From Ptychodera flava (Eukaryota; Hemichordata; Enteropneusta; Ptychoderidae), in NCBI RefSeq assembly GCF_041260155.1, contig NC_091928.1, positions 43,557,137 to 43,621,136 of the forward strand: a stretch of DNA of 64,000 bases, given 5' to 3'. Made by a program: the position numbers and the translations under genes. The notes under the pieces are model-generated. The model saw nothing but the letters and a program-made list of their open reading frames with translations, did not search any database and was not told where the DNA came from. Every line of letters begins with the position of its first letter. Position 1 is the first letter of the stretch. Positions 50,111 through 63,257 of this stretch are shown here, piece by piece.

Positions 50111-51624
50111 GGGGTTATTACACGAAGTTTGGGCGATACCGCGTCGTATTCGAGTGATGTGTCTGTATTTTGACGAGTTGCACAGCAACGAGTCAAAATA
50201 CGGACACATCACGAGAATACGACGCGGTATCGCCCTAACTTGTGTAATAACCCCTTTAAAAATACATGCATGCTTTGGTTATGACTGTTTTCCTACGGAC
50301 GCTCCGAAATTAGCGACGAAATCAACTTGAAATCGACCTTGCTTCCTCCAGGCTGTACTTATGAAAAGTTGGTTGCTAAGGAGTGATGACAACCGTATCA
50401 CTTCTTGATATTATTCCGCTATTGGGCCATTCCACTTTCAAGGGAGGGTTAATGAAGCACTTTTAAAGCAAACAATTTAGATATTACGATGTCGACACAG
50501 GTTTTCACAATTTGAAGAAGATTTATTTTTAGTTTAAAATGACGGTGGATGTAAAACATAGGCGGGAGTTTGTAAAATGGGTGTGTTTTCGTGTTTTGAT
50601 ACATAACTTCATCCCTGCGTGAAAGTTATGAGGCCGCCAAAATCGAGTCAAAATACTCGCGCAACACGCTCAAACTCTATCGAGTATGAACAGCTGAGAG
50701 CACAGAGAGCAAGCAGCTCTGCGACATCTTTGAATGCACATACAGTGGATATAATACCCATACCAGTCAGTTTATCTCGAAGAATTATACATGTTCCCAG
50801 ACGTCAAATATGCCGAATTTACCATCTCAGTAAGCGGATTAGTGAAAACATGAAGTGAGTACACTGTAAGCTGTAGTGTCGTAACTCGTTCGTGATTTTG
50901 TTGCTGTACGAATAAAACATTTCAAAGGTATTTCCGTCGTCTGCTCGTATATTTTCGTTCCTTGCTTGCCTAAATAGAACTAAACTTCCTTTAACAACCT
51001 AAGCGAAAGTTTGACTTTCCCTGGATGGTACATTGTATCTGAAACCCGCACCGCATCGGTGCCACCAGACACGATCATGACCTGTGCACTGACAGGTACA
51101 AATCGGAAATATCATGTGCACCTTCAACCTTGTCTGTCGTGAGTATTTTCAGTGCGGTTGGACTTTCGTGGCTCATTTACGACTGTAAACGATGTAATTC
51201 ACCGCCCAGATACTTTAAGCTCATCAACAGGAAACTTGTCGTAAAGCGATTCTATCATGATGCTCTGTCAACCGATATCATTATACGAGTAATCATACAT
51301 CCATGGTGTAATCTTCAGCAGCGTAGACGACACGAAAACACTGCACCGTGCACCGCCACGGGACCGGCCGTGAATTGACAGGTGTCGGCAAATTATACAA
51401 ATTTTCAATACGTTTGTTTGTATGTTTTTGGTACAACTGTACTTGTGCCTAAGTGCATGCCCATGAAGTGACTGTAAACAACAGAATTTTGACCATAATC
51501 GTAATGACGTTTCGGATTGTCATTTGTCTTATTCGCTCAGCTGTTTTGTATGTAACGGAGGTCATGCATGCGCATACAGCGAAGGTCACGCGTACGCGTC
51601 GCTGTAAGTAGTTCGGTTACAGTG
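50111..51624 (+). mobile_element. 1.5-kb hairpin-headed repeat, copy 2
   Basis: Begins with a 144-bp palindrome (50111-50254; GGGGTTATTACACGAAGTT against AACTTGTGTAATAACCCC) and ends CGGTTACAGTG. The whole is the reverse complement of 15803-17295. It sits exactly where the TRIM B flank stops matching the TRIM A flank (after CAATATTTTTA), so it inserted after that duplication. An internal 79-codon frame is not kept in the other copy. Confidence 0.78.
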
Positions 51625-51794
51625 AAAATATAATTCGTATTTTCACTAGTTAAAATATGGGCTCATATCAGTACCGTCTGAACAATAGAAGGATGGCAAT
51701 ACAGGCACAGCATGTATGATAATACCATTTAATATATAGCTAATGTGTTTATGTTCTGACATTTGTTAAAGGCCTGAGCCAGTGAATTTTTAAT

Positions 51795-51905
51795 ATCCTT
51801 TCATACGGCTAGTTTTCAATTGGATTCGAACCCACAACATACGGCATCAGTCGCCTAGCTGAGAGGCCACAGACAGACCACTCGGCTAAATCCCACTCCC
51901 AAACC
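51795..51905 (-). mobile_element. tRNA-derived SINE, head only
   Basis: On the minus strand: GGGATTTAGCCGAGTGGTC (A box), then GTGGGTTCGAATCC (B box), then TTGAAAACTAGCCGTATG. It stops before the body. It is the same family as 59905-60262. Confidence 0.75.
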
Positions 51906-53140
51906 AGATATGAACTGAATTGCCTCGCGTGCACATTTTGTAAAGTACTTCTTGGGGTATTGGCTTTTATGACATTACATTGTTTTTATTCCCGAATTAA
52001 TCCAATCTATCTAAATTTGACATTATCCCCACTGTATTACGCAATGAAAAAAAAGAAAAGAAACCATTTGAAAAATTATGATCCAACAATATCTGTCGAT
52101 GCAAGTGCAAATGGCTGAGCAGGCTCTTAACTGGCAGAGGTCGCGTTTGCGTATAAATTCTGCATATTTCACATATAATTGCCATGTAGAACGAGTTGAC
52201 CTACTTCACAGTATCTCAATGCGCCCAAAAACGATACAATCATCTGTGCCGCGCCGTGTAGCAGCAAAATGAGTTCGTGACCTTTGAAGTACGCGTTTCA
52301 AAAAATAAATACCCATGGGAACCTGCTCACCACGCCACGCAACTCATGTACAGCTGACTATGGTGCACTTGTCAGGCGATGGTCGATGATTCTGGTTATT
52401 GCCTATATTGTCAAGTTCAATGCCTAATTTACGGAAACACGAACTCTGTCTAGTGTATTCGAAGCTCTGCGTACAGGTTGTGCACACGGCCTCTACCACG
52501 TGCTGTCCTGTGGACAGTGTGGTACAAGCCGTCGGCCTACCACCGTACCGCCGGGAAACGCAGACCTATTGTACGCAGGAGCATGGCAGGAGCTAGCCTA
52601 CTGCTCCTGATTTAACATCAATGCCAACATGGAATCTCATGAAAAATTTGTCATTGTTGGTTCTGTAGCTAATACAATCTTGAAAAGCAACTTAAAAGAC
52701 ACAGACTGTCAATACGTCGCCATAATATTATGCTGATCTCAGCGGAACCATGCCGGAATATAAATTCGCTGACACACACACAAGATTGAAAAGTGTCACT
52801 CTACATCTCATTCTCAGAGAAAAATGCATTGATCAAATATTATGACGCTAACCTTCGATAATCTAGCTTTTGGTTCGCTATGTCCAGAGTAACCCACACG
52901 ATTCTTAAAGTCAAACGTCGACACGACGACATCAACAGTCAAAACTCAAGATTAGCGATCAGCGCGGCCGAGTGACTGAATTCAGAAATCACTTTGTGTA
53001 AAATGTTTTAGTGCAGCAGTACATGAAGTAGGTCATGGCCTTGGACTCTGTGCACGAACCTGATTGGACACTTCAATACCTTTGACCCAAAGTTATTATT
53101 CATCAGCACTTCCATGCCATGAGGCTAGGTAGAGAACGTA
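51906..53140. other. Nothing recognised
   Basis: Short frames on both strands only. A CpG-richer patch lies around 52440-52590. Confidence 0.35.
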
Positions 53141-53141
53141 T

Positions 53142-53209
53142 TACGTACGCAGTGTACGCTGTGTGTTAGGAACGCACACAGGGAATGCACAGCGTACACT
53201 GCGTACGTA
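53142..53209. repeat. 68-bp hairpin
   Basis: TACGTACGCAGTGTACGCTG pairs with CAGCGTACACTGCGTACGTA around a loop of about 25 bases. Confidence 0.75.
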
Positions 53210-53484
53210 CGCAGGGCTAGCGAGAGAGTTGCCGACATCGACGGTTATTTACGAAAAAGAATAAAAGACTGGCATTTTTGGAAGCAATCGAGTAGCTGCG
53301 GTAGGCAGGGATACGACTTGGGCCCAAGAACGCTGAATTTCGGCAGTAATTTGGCTTTTTACGTCAAGTCCAAAAATGGATTTGAAGTCACCAACTCTAC
53401 GTACGGGTCTTTGCAGGGCTGTGGTGAGCGGGGCTATTAATAGCTGTAGCGGAACACAGCATCGTACGCAGGGCTAAGAACGTA

Positions 53485-56400
53485 TAGTCCGTGGGCTAGA
53501 GGGGGTCTACGTGCACCCCCCCCACAGGATAACAAATCTGTATTTTTCAGAACCCTTGGGATCCCTAGAATACGAAATGGAATTTTAACAGGAAAAATAT
53601 AGGGACGCAATAGCTGTTATGGTCATGTTTTGAAGGGTACCGCAAAATCACGATTTTCCAAGCCAAATGCATTTTCGTCAAATCTTTCTTCTTGTAAGTC
53701 ATGTGCTGAGCTCATTTTTTAACATAACCTCACTTGTTTGGTATCATTAGAAAGGGAATTATTCCTCTTTAACATGACATATTGCACTATGCAATATCTT
53801 CTACAGTTTTTGTCAAATATAACCAAAACTTACCCCTTACCCCAAAATTTAACATTGTAAATTACAGTAAAACTCAAATTCTACCAATTTTTTAGCTGGG
53901 CATAATAAAATATGCATTGCTTTGTCTGAAATCTGTTTTATTTGATACAGGGACATGTCGGAAATATGAATAGACTTTTAACAGAAAAAATATTGGGAAT
54001 CTACAGCTGTAACAGTCATATTTTGAAGGGTACCGCAAAATAACAGTGTTGCAGATTTGCATGCATTTTTGTTAAAACTGTCTTCTTATAAGTTATCTGC
54101 TGAGCTTGTTTTTGATATAACCTGGCTTGTTAGGTATCATTAGAAAGATAATTTACTAATCTTTGGAATGACATATTGTAACATGCAATATCGTGTGTAG
54201 TTTTCATGATATATAACCAAAACTTACCCATACCCCTAAGTTTACATTGAAAATTTCAGTCATAGCTAAAACCAAATTCTACCATTTTTTTAGCTTGACA
54301 CAAACAATCTGGCCGTTTTTGCTATGAAATCTGTTTTATTTGGTATAGAGACATGTCAGAAATATGAAATAGACTTTTAACAGAAAAAATATTGGGAATC
54401 TACAGCTGTAACAGTCATATTTTGAAGGGTACCGCAAAGTAACAGTGTTGCAGATTTGCATGCATTTTTGTTTAATTTGTCTTCCTATAAGTTATCTGCT
54501 GAGCTTGCTTTTGAATATAACCTGGCTTGTTAGGTATCATTAGAAAGATAATTTACTAATCTTTGGAATGACATATTGTTACATGCAATATCGTGTGTAG
54601 TTTTATGATATATAACAAAACGTACCCCATACCCCAAAGTTTACATTGAAAATTTCAGTCATAGCTAAAACCAAATTCTACCATTTTTTTGGTTGACACA
54701 AAAAGTCTGGCCGTTTTTGCTATGAAATCTGTTTTATTTGGTACAGGGACATGTCAGAAATATGAAATAGACTTTTAACAGAAAAAATATTGGGAATCTA
54801 CAGCTGTAACAGTCATATTTTGAAGGGAACCGCAAAATAACAGTGTTGCTGATTTGCATGCATTTTTGTTAAAACTGTCTTCTTATAAGTTATCTGCTGA
54901 GCTTGTTTTTGAATATAACCAGACTTGTTAGGTATCATGAGAAAGATAATTTACTATTTTTTGTAATGACATATTGTAACATGCAATATCGTGTGTAGTT
55001 TTCATGATATAACCAAAACTTACCCCATACCCCAAAGTTTACATTGAAAATTTCAGTCATAGCTAAAACCAAATTCTACCATTTCTTAGCTTGACACAAA
55101 AAATCTGGCTGTTTTTGCTATGAAATCTATTTTATTTGGTATAGAGACATGTCAGAAATATGAAATAGACTTTTAACAGAAAAAATATTAGGACTATACA
55201 GCTGTTGCGGTCATATTTTGAAGGGTACCGCAAAATCACAGTGTTGCAGATTTGCATGCATTTTTGTTAAATTTGTCGTCTTATAAGTTATCTACTGAGC
55301 TCGTTTTTGAATATAACTTGGCTTGTTAGGTATCATTAGAAAGATAATTTACTAATCTTTTGAATGACATATTGTAACATGCAATATCTTGTGTAGTTTT
55401 CATGATATGTAACCAAAACTTACCCCATACCCCAAAGTTTACATTGAAAAATGCAGTCATAGCTAAAACCAAATTCTACCATTTTTTTAGCTTGACACAA
55501 AAAATATGGCTGTTTTTGCTATGAAATCTATTTTATTTGGTACAGGAACATATCAGAAATATGAAATAGACTTTTAACAGAAAAAATATTGGGAATCTAC
55601 AGCTGTAACAGTCAGATTTTGAAGGGTACAGGAAAATCTCAGTATTCCTGACTTGTGTGCATTTTTGTTGAATCTATCGTCTTTTAAGTCATCTGCTGAG
55701 CTTCTTATAGAATATAATGTAAGTTGTTAGGTATCATTAGTAAGATTATTTACTAGTCTTTAAAATGACATATTGTAACATGCAATATCTTGTATAGATT
55801 TTTATGAAATATGACCAAAACTTACCCCATACCCCAAAATTTACATCGAAAACTACTGTCATAGTTACTGTCAAATTCCAGCAATTTTTATGCAGACATA
55901 AAAAATTAGACAATTTTTTGTATGAAATCTGTTTTATTTTGTATTTTGCCATATCAGAAATATGAAATGAACTTTTAACAGAAAAAATATTGGGATTCTA
56001 TAGCTGTAACAGCTGTATTTTTAAGGGTACAGCAAAATCTCAGTATTCCTGATTCGCATGCGTTTTTGTTAAATCTGTCATCTTATAAGTCGTCTACTAA
56101 GCTTGTTATTGATCATAACTGGGTTTGTTTAGTATCATTGAAAAGGTAATTTAATATTTTTTACAATGACATATTGTAACAGGCAATATCTTGTATATTT
56201 TTCATGGAATATGACCAAACGTACCCCATACCCCAAGGTTTATATTGAAAGTACTGTCATAGATAACGTGATCAAATTCCGTGAATTTTTAGCTAGACAT
56301 GATAAAAATAGCTCTGTTTCGGTATTAAATCTGTTGTATATGGTACTGGGTCATGTCAGAAATGTGAAATAGACTTTTAACAGAAAAAATATTTGGACTG

Positions 56401-59400
56401 TATGGTTGTAACAGCCATATTTTGAAGGGAAATGCAAAATCGCAGTACCGCAAACTGGCACCTTTTTTGTTAAATTCTTCTTCTTGTAAGTCATCTGCTG
56501 AACTTATTTTGTGACACAACCTGGCTTGTGAGGTATCATTAGTAGGGCAATTTATTTTTCTTTAAGATGACATATTGTCATATACAATGTCATTCATAGT
56601 TTTCCTGGAATATGGTCAAACTTTACCCATACCCAAAAAGTTCTAATCGCAAATTACGGCTTATCTTAAATTCTACCATTTTTGCTGCACATAATACAAA
56701 AGGCATTCTTGTTTAAAATCTGATTTATTTGTTACAAAAGTATGTCACAAGTATAAAAGTAACTTATAACGGGAAGATGATACAATTAAGTAGTCATTTG
56801 GATCATTTTAGGAGGGGGAACCCATATATTGCAAATGTATGTGTTTCGGCAAATTTGCCCTGATACCTGGGTACCCTTCCAAATATGATCCAAAAGGCTA
56901 CAAAATCATATTATGTTCCTGTTAAAAGTTAGTTTCATATTTGTGACATACTTTTTTAACAAAAACAGATTTCATAGATTGCATACAAGCATTGCCTTTG
57001 GTATATAAAGTTAATAAATTGTAAAAAAAAGGTAGAGTTTCAGATTTGCAGTAATTTGCTGTGTAAACCTTGGGGTATGGGGTAAGTTTTGGTCCTATTT
57101 CATGAAACCTAAACAAGACATTGCATATTACAATATGTCATTTTAAAGACTAGTAAATTACCTTTCTATTGATACCTAACAAGTCAGGTTATGTCAAAAA
57201 TCAAGCTCAGCAGATGACTTATAAGAAGACAGATTTAACAAAAAAGCAAGCGAGTTGGCAATACTGTGATTTTGCGAGACCCTTCAAAATATGACTGTTA
57301 CAGCTGTAGAGTCCCAATATATTTTCTGTTAAAAGTCTATTTCATATTTCTGACATTCCTCAGTACCAAATAAAAGATTTCATATAAAGCATTGCCTTAT
57401 TTGTTATGTCTAGCTAGAAAATTGGTAGAATTTGACGATAGCTACGAAAGTAATTTTCGATATAAACTTTGTGGTATGGGGTAAGTTTTCGTCATATTCC
57501 GTGAAAACTATATCAGATATGGCATATAACAATATGTCATTAAGAACAATAGTAATTAGCTTTTTAATGATACCAAATAAACATGGTTATGTAATAAAAT
57601 AAGCGCAGCAGATGACCTACAATGGGACAAAGTTAACAAAAACACATATGAGTCTGCACTGCTGTGATTTTGCAGTACTCCACAGAATATGCCAGTTACA
57701 GCCATAGAATACGAATATTCTTTCTGTTAAAAGTCTATTTCATATTTCTGACATGTTTCTGTACCAAATAAAATAGATTTAATAGCAAAAATGGCCAGAT
57801 GTTATATGTCTAGGTAAAAAAATGGTAGAATTTGGTTTTAGCTATGACTGAAATTTTCAATGTAAACTTTGGGGTATGGGGTAAGTTTTGGTTACATATC
57901 ATGAAAACTACACACGATATTGCATGTTACAATATGTCATTTCAAAGATTAGTAAATTATCTTTCTAATGATACCTAACAAGCCAGGTTATATCCAAAAA
58001 CAAGCTCAGCAGATAACTTATAAGAAGACAGTTTTAAACAAAAATGCATGCAAATCTGCAACACTGTTATTTTGCGGTACCCTTCAAAATATGACTGTTA
58101 CAGCTGTAGATTCCCAATATTTTTTCTGTTAAAAGTCTATTTCATATTTCCGACATGTCCCTGTATCAAATAAAACAGATTTCATAGCAAAAACGGCCAG
58201 ATTGTTTGTGTCAAGCTAAAAAAATGGTAGAATTTGGTTTTAGCTATGACTGAAATTTTCAATGTAAACTTAGGGGTATGGGGTAAGTTTTGGTTATATA
58301 TCATGAAAACTACACACGATATTGCATGTTACAATATGTCATTTCAAAGATTAGTAAATTATCTTTTTAATGATACCTAACAAGCCAGGTTATATCCAAA
58401 AACAAGCTCAGCAGATAACTTATAAGAAGACAGTTTTAACAAAAATGCATGCAAATCTGCAACACTGTTATTTTGCGGTACCCTTCAAAATATGACTGTT
58501 ACAGCTGTAGATTCCCAATATTTTTTCTGTTAAAAGTCTATTTCATATTTCTGACATGTCCCTGTACCAAATAAAACAGATTTCATAGCAAAAACGGCCA
58601 GATTGTTTGTGTCAAGCTAAAAAAATGGTAGAATTTGGTTTTAGCTATGACTGAAATTTTCAATGTAAACTTAGGGGTATGGGGTAAGTTTTGGTTACAT
58701 ATCATGAAAACTACACACGATATTGCATGTTACAATATGTCATTTCAAAGATTAGTAAATTATCTTTCTAATGATACCTAACAAGCCAGGTTATATCCAA
58801 AAACAAGCTCAGCAGATAACTTATAAGAAGACAGTTTTAACAAAAATGCATGCAAATCTGCAACACTGTTATTTTGCGGTACCCTTCAAAATATGACTGT
58901 TACAGCTGTAGATTCCCAATATTTTTCTGTTAAAAGTCTATTTCATATTTCCGACATGTCCCTGTATCAAATAAAACAGATTTCAGACAAAGCAATGCAT
59001 ATTTTATTATGCCCAGCTAAAAAATTGGTAGAATTTGAGTTTTACTGTAATTTACAATGTTAAATTTTGGGGTAAGGGGTAAGTTTTGGTTATATTTGAC
59101 AAAAACTGTAGAAGATATTGCATAGTGCAATATGTCATGTTAAAGAGGAATAAATTCCCTTTCTAATGATACCAAACAAGTGAGGTTATGTTAAAAAATG
59201 AGCTCAGCACATGACTTACAAGAAGACAGATTTGACGAAAATGCATTTGGCTTGGAAAATCGTGATTTGCGGTACCCTTCAAAACATGACCATAACAGCT
59301 ATTGCGTCCCTATATTTTCCTGTTAAAATTCCATTTCGTATTCTAGGGATCCCAAGGTTCTGAAAAATACAGGTTTGTTATCCTGTGGGGGGGGGGGGTG

Positions 59401-59428
59401 CACGTAGACCCCTCTAGCCCACGGACTA
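53485..59428. mobile_element. 5.9-kb giant foldback of opposed ~400-bp tandem monomers
   Basis: The ends are inverted: TAGTCCGTGGGCTAGAG at 53485 and CTCTAGCCCACGGACTA at 59428. Both are followed inward by a C/G run and GGGATCCC(T/A)-type sequence. GTA at 53482-53484 and 59429-59431 may be a 3-bp target duplication. The left arm to about 56800 has seven to eight monomers of ~400 bp. Each contains CTTTTAACAGAAAAAATATT, GAAGGGTACCGCAAAAT, TTAGGTATCATTAGAAAG and TACCCCATACCCC. The right arm has the same monomers in reverse. The centre near 56850 is more diverged. No coding capacity is seen. Confidence 0.88.
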
Positions 59429-59639
59429 GTATGTACTCATTTCTGGCGATCGAGCAGCGAGGGAAACAATCAATTACCAAGGATGAAGCTAATTTGCTAA
59501 ACGATATTTTATCTTGAATAGTGAGTTGAATGAGTAATAAAATATCATATTTTTAATGTTCAATACGAGGTTGAAACACGGAGGGACCGTGGTTGAAACC
59601 AGAGCTATCCAGCTGTAGCCAACCTGGACAAGCACATTT

Positions 59640-60575
59640 CACAGCGCCCTCAAACAGTCGATTGTTTTCACTTGTCATACGCGGCGTAACAGAAAAATTA
59701 AAACTTTCATAACTTCATTAATATCCAAGCCATGCCCACCAAAACCTTTTCAGTTCTAGCCATTTGAATTCTGAAGATGTCTACCAAATTTGACTGAAAT
59801 ACGTTCAGCCGTTTTTGAGAAAATGGACCAACAGACAGACAGACACACAGACAGACAGACATCGCTGCGACATAACCTCGCTGCGCGCATGCGCACGCGA
59901 GGTAAAAAGAGTGGTTCAATAGCCGGCTAAGTTGTTACATTTTTCTGACTGAGACCTCTCAACACGTTGTAGAGTTCGTGAAGCACTCACGCACGCATGC
60001 TCACTATCATACATCGCACATACACACTTTATCGAAGCGAAGAAACGAATTTCATCGCTTTAACTGGGCGAACGATAACCTCGGGGACAATTCTGTCCAC
60101 CAGCAGTGTTACCGACCCAGGATAGAAAATACGAATAGTTTTCAATCGGATTCGAACCCACAACATACGGCATCAGTCGCCTAGCTGAGAGGCCACAGAC
60201 AGAACCACTCGGCTAATCCCAACTCCCAAAAAAGAGTGGTTCAAGTTGGCTAAGTTGTTACCTTTTTTGCCTCACGTGTTCACACACGTGAGCATATGTC
60301 GTAGCGATGTCTGTCTGTCTGTCCGTCTGTCTGTCTGTCTGTCTGTGTGTCGTGTGTCTGTCTGTCTGTTGGTCCATTTTCTCAAAAACGGCTGAACGTA
60401 TTTCAGTCAAATTTGGTAGACATCTTCAGAATTCAAATGGCTAGAACTGAAAAGGTTTTGGTGGGCGTGGCTTGCATATTAATGAAGTTATCACAGTTTT
60501 AATTTTTCTGATACATGGTAGTCTATGGGAAGCTGGTATCTGTGGTTTGAGGGCGCTATCCCCACGTTACAGTCT
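59640..60575. mobile_element. Inverted-repeat element split by a SINE
   Basis: Positions 59640-59900 (AGCGCCCTCAAAC ... GACAGACAGACA) are the reverse complement of 60290-60570 (TGTCTGTCTGTC ... GTTTGAGGGCGCT). Shared interior words include AAAACGGCTGAACGTATTTC and AATTTGGTAGACATCTTCAG. A SINE lies between the arms at 59905-60262. The CAGA/TGTC microsatellites belong to the arms. Confidence 0.7.
59905..60262 (-). mobile_element. tRNA-derived SINE, full length, with an extra tail
   Basis: On the minus strand: A box GGATTAGCCGAGTGGTT, B box GTGGGTTCGAATCC, body with TGGACAGAATTGTCCCCGAG and GTGCTTCACGAACTCTACAA, and tail AACTTAGCCGGCTATTGAAC. Just before its head stands another tail copy ending CACTCTTTTTT, so two elements were once joined tail to head. 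Confidence 0.82.
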
Positions 60576-60597
60576 GGCTAGACGATGCTGAAATTAG

Positions 60598-60640
60598 ACT
60601 CGGTTTCGGATTCGGTTTCGGATTCGGTTTCGGATTCTAG
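60598..60640. repeat. 12-bp minisatellite
   Basis: Three to four units of GGTTTCGGATTC. Confidence 0.9.
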
Positions 60641-60754
60641 AGACTGAAAGAAATTTATATTTTCAGCCAATTGTTACACTGTGGAATACTGGATTTTCCT
60701 TACTTTCCCTGGACCCTTTTTTCAGCTAAAATAATATCTAATCACACTAAACAA

Positions 60755-62110
60755 AGTGAAAATCAGTATATAGGGATAACTTAGCAATACAAATTTTTTG
60801 ACAAAATGTCATGTGATCTCGATGACCTTTGACCTTAAATATGAGTATATGTCCATAACTCAGTAACCACAAGTGCTACACCCTTCATATTTGGTATGAT
60901 GGGAGACCTTATGACATCACATCCTGTACCTTATTAATTATGTGCATATCTAATTCTGAGCCAGCAAATAGAGCTAGAGGTCTGATTTTTGGTATATAGG
61001 TATAACTTAGCAATACAATTTTTTGACAAAATGTCATGTGACCCCAATGTCCTTTGACCTCAAATATACATATATGGCCATAACTAAGTAACCCCAAGTG
61101 CTACACCCTTCATATTTGGTATGATGGGAGACCTTATGACACCACATCCTGTACCTCATTAATTATGCGCATATCTAATTCTGAGCCAGCCAATAGAGCT
61201 AGAGGTCTGATTTTTGGTATATAGGGATAACTTAGCAATACAATTTTTTTGACAAAATGTCACGTGACCTCGGTGACCTTTGACCTCAAATATACATATT
61301 TGTCAATAACTCAGTAACCACAAGTACTACAGCCTTCATGTATGGTATGATGGGACAGCTTATGACGCCACATATTGTATCTCATTAATTATGCGCATAT
61401 CTCATTCTGAGCGAGCCAATGAGCTAGAGGTCTGATTTTTGGTATATAGGGATAACTTAGCAATACAATTTTTTTGACAAAATGTCACGTGACATCGGTG
61501 ACCTTTGACCTCCAATATACATTTTTCTATAACTCGGTAACCACAAGTGCTACACCCTTCATGTTTGGTATGATGGGACACGTTATGACGCCACATACTG
61601 TACCTCAATAATTATGCGCATATCTCATTCTGAGCGAGCCAATAGAGCTGGATGTCTGATTTTTGGTATATAGGGATAACTATAGGAGAGAAATTTTTTA
61701 CCAAATGTCATGTGACCTCGATGACCTTTTACCTAAAATATATGTTATGTCAATAAATAAGTAACCACAAGTGCTATGTCCTTTGTATTTAGTAGGATGG
61801 GAGACCTTATGACAACACACGCTTTACCTCATTAATTATGTACACATCTAATTCTGGGCAAGCGAATAGAGCTAGAGATCTGATTTTTTGGCATATAGGG
61901 ATTAATTAGGAATATAATTTTTTTTTTGAAAATGTCATGTGACCTTGATGACCTTTGACCTTGATTATACATATATATGCATATTTCAGTAACCACAAGT
62001 TCTATACCCTCCAATTTGATAGGATATTAGACCTTAAGATGTCACATCTTGTACCTCATTTATAATGCGCATATGTATTTCTTGGCTGGCCAATACTGCT
62101 AGAGGTCTGA
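60755..62110. repeat. ~227-bp tandem repeat with DR1 motif in each unit
   Basis: Six units start at about 60763, 60988, 61208, 61436, 61663 and 61890 (TTTTTGGTATATAGGGATAA). Each carries TGACCTTTGACCT or a one- to two-base variant, then AGTAACCACAAGTGCTA, TGATGGGA and CATTAATTATGCGCATAT. TGACCTTTGACCT is a direct repeat of the AGGTCA half-site with one base spacing, on the minus strand. Confidence 0.88.
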
Positions 62111-62519
62111 TCTTTTTTCCCGATTTAGAACCGTAACTTAGACATGCCTCATGTGTTTCAAATTGGGAACAACGACATAGACCTATGTGCCCATAGATCT
62201 CAACATATACACTCCAATGATACTTCTTAATGACCACATTTTCCTGCCCCATCAAGACTAGTACTCCTATTACAAGTGGGGACTATGTCATTGTAAATGA
62301 CTTGTTGAGTTAATGGTTGTATCACAGTATTCGATATATCTAATTCTGTATTTTTTCCATTTTATATTCTGAATAATTACATTAAACATATTTCACTGTC
62401 TCCAGTACATTTCATTTAAGTATTTTCACTTCATGCACTTTATCCCTTTCACACATGTTCAAATATCTGACCAGAGAACAAACACTAAATAGTCCAGGAT
62501 GGGAGCTACAGTGTCATTG

Positions 62520-63110
62520 ACGCTATTTTTTTCATAATTTGCATATTAAATGAATTTTCATACTTGGGGATATTCATCTGAATTGACTTGATCAAAATTG
62601 ATGTAACTTGCTATGTACATTTCAGACACTGTAATACAATATTATTGAAAGTCATTAATCATTTTCTCTTCAGCAAATTCCTAATTTGCATGTTTAATGA
62701 ACTTTCCTAATTAGAGATATATATCTGAATTGACTTGACCAAAGTTGACAAAACTTGCTACATATATTGCAGATACCATGATACAACATTATTGACAATC
62801 ATTAAGCATTTTTACTTAAGTCAATTCCTAATTTACATATTTAATGAACTTTGCTTATTAGGGATATATACTGGGATTTACTTGATCAAAGTTGGCAAAA
62901 CATGACAACATTGATGATTATACCTGGTTAAAACAATATCGAAAGTCATTTCACATTTTCATGTCAGCTAATTTACAATTTGCATATCTAATGAGCTTTC
63001 ACAGCTCGGCATATATGGCTTGAAGGACTTGGCCAACGGTAATTACACTTGCTATATAAATGACAGCAGTCAAAGAACTTTAATATTTTTATTTCAGCGA
63101 ATTACATATT
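62520..63110. repeat. ~155-bp degenerate tandem repeat
   Basis: Four units marked by TTTGCATATTAAATGAAT-like words followed by GATATATATCTGAATTGACTT and a CTTGCTA(T/C) word, at about 62530, 62685, 62840 and 62985. No coding frame is visible. Confidence 0.7.
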
Positions 63111-63257
63111 TGTATACTTCATGACCTTTTAGAATTAATCGGCGGTGATTATTGTTCATTATGTTTCAATGAAGTCGCCAACATGTGGCAAAGGTTAAAT
63201 TTCACAAATAACTGCAATATATAATGAAACACGGGAGCATTTTCAGTTCATATCTGG

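Noticed and set aside
50619-50858. 79-codon frame in the 1.5-kb element, and 15826-16038 minus in the other copy
   Set aside because: They cover different parts of the element and neither is conserved in the partner copy.
53485-59428. CRISPR-like or coding interpretation of the ~400-bp repeats
   Set aside because: The units are long adjoining monomers with no spacers, dense stops in all frames and opposite orientation in the two arms.
59978-60184. 68-codon frame MKHSRTHAHYHTSH..., repeated at 63224-63517 and 33063-33278 minus
   Set aside because: It is the reverse strand of the SINE body, repeated because the SINE is repeated.
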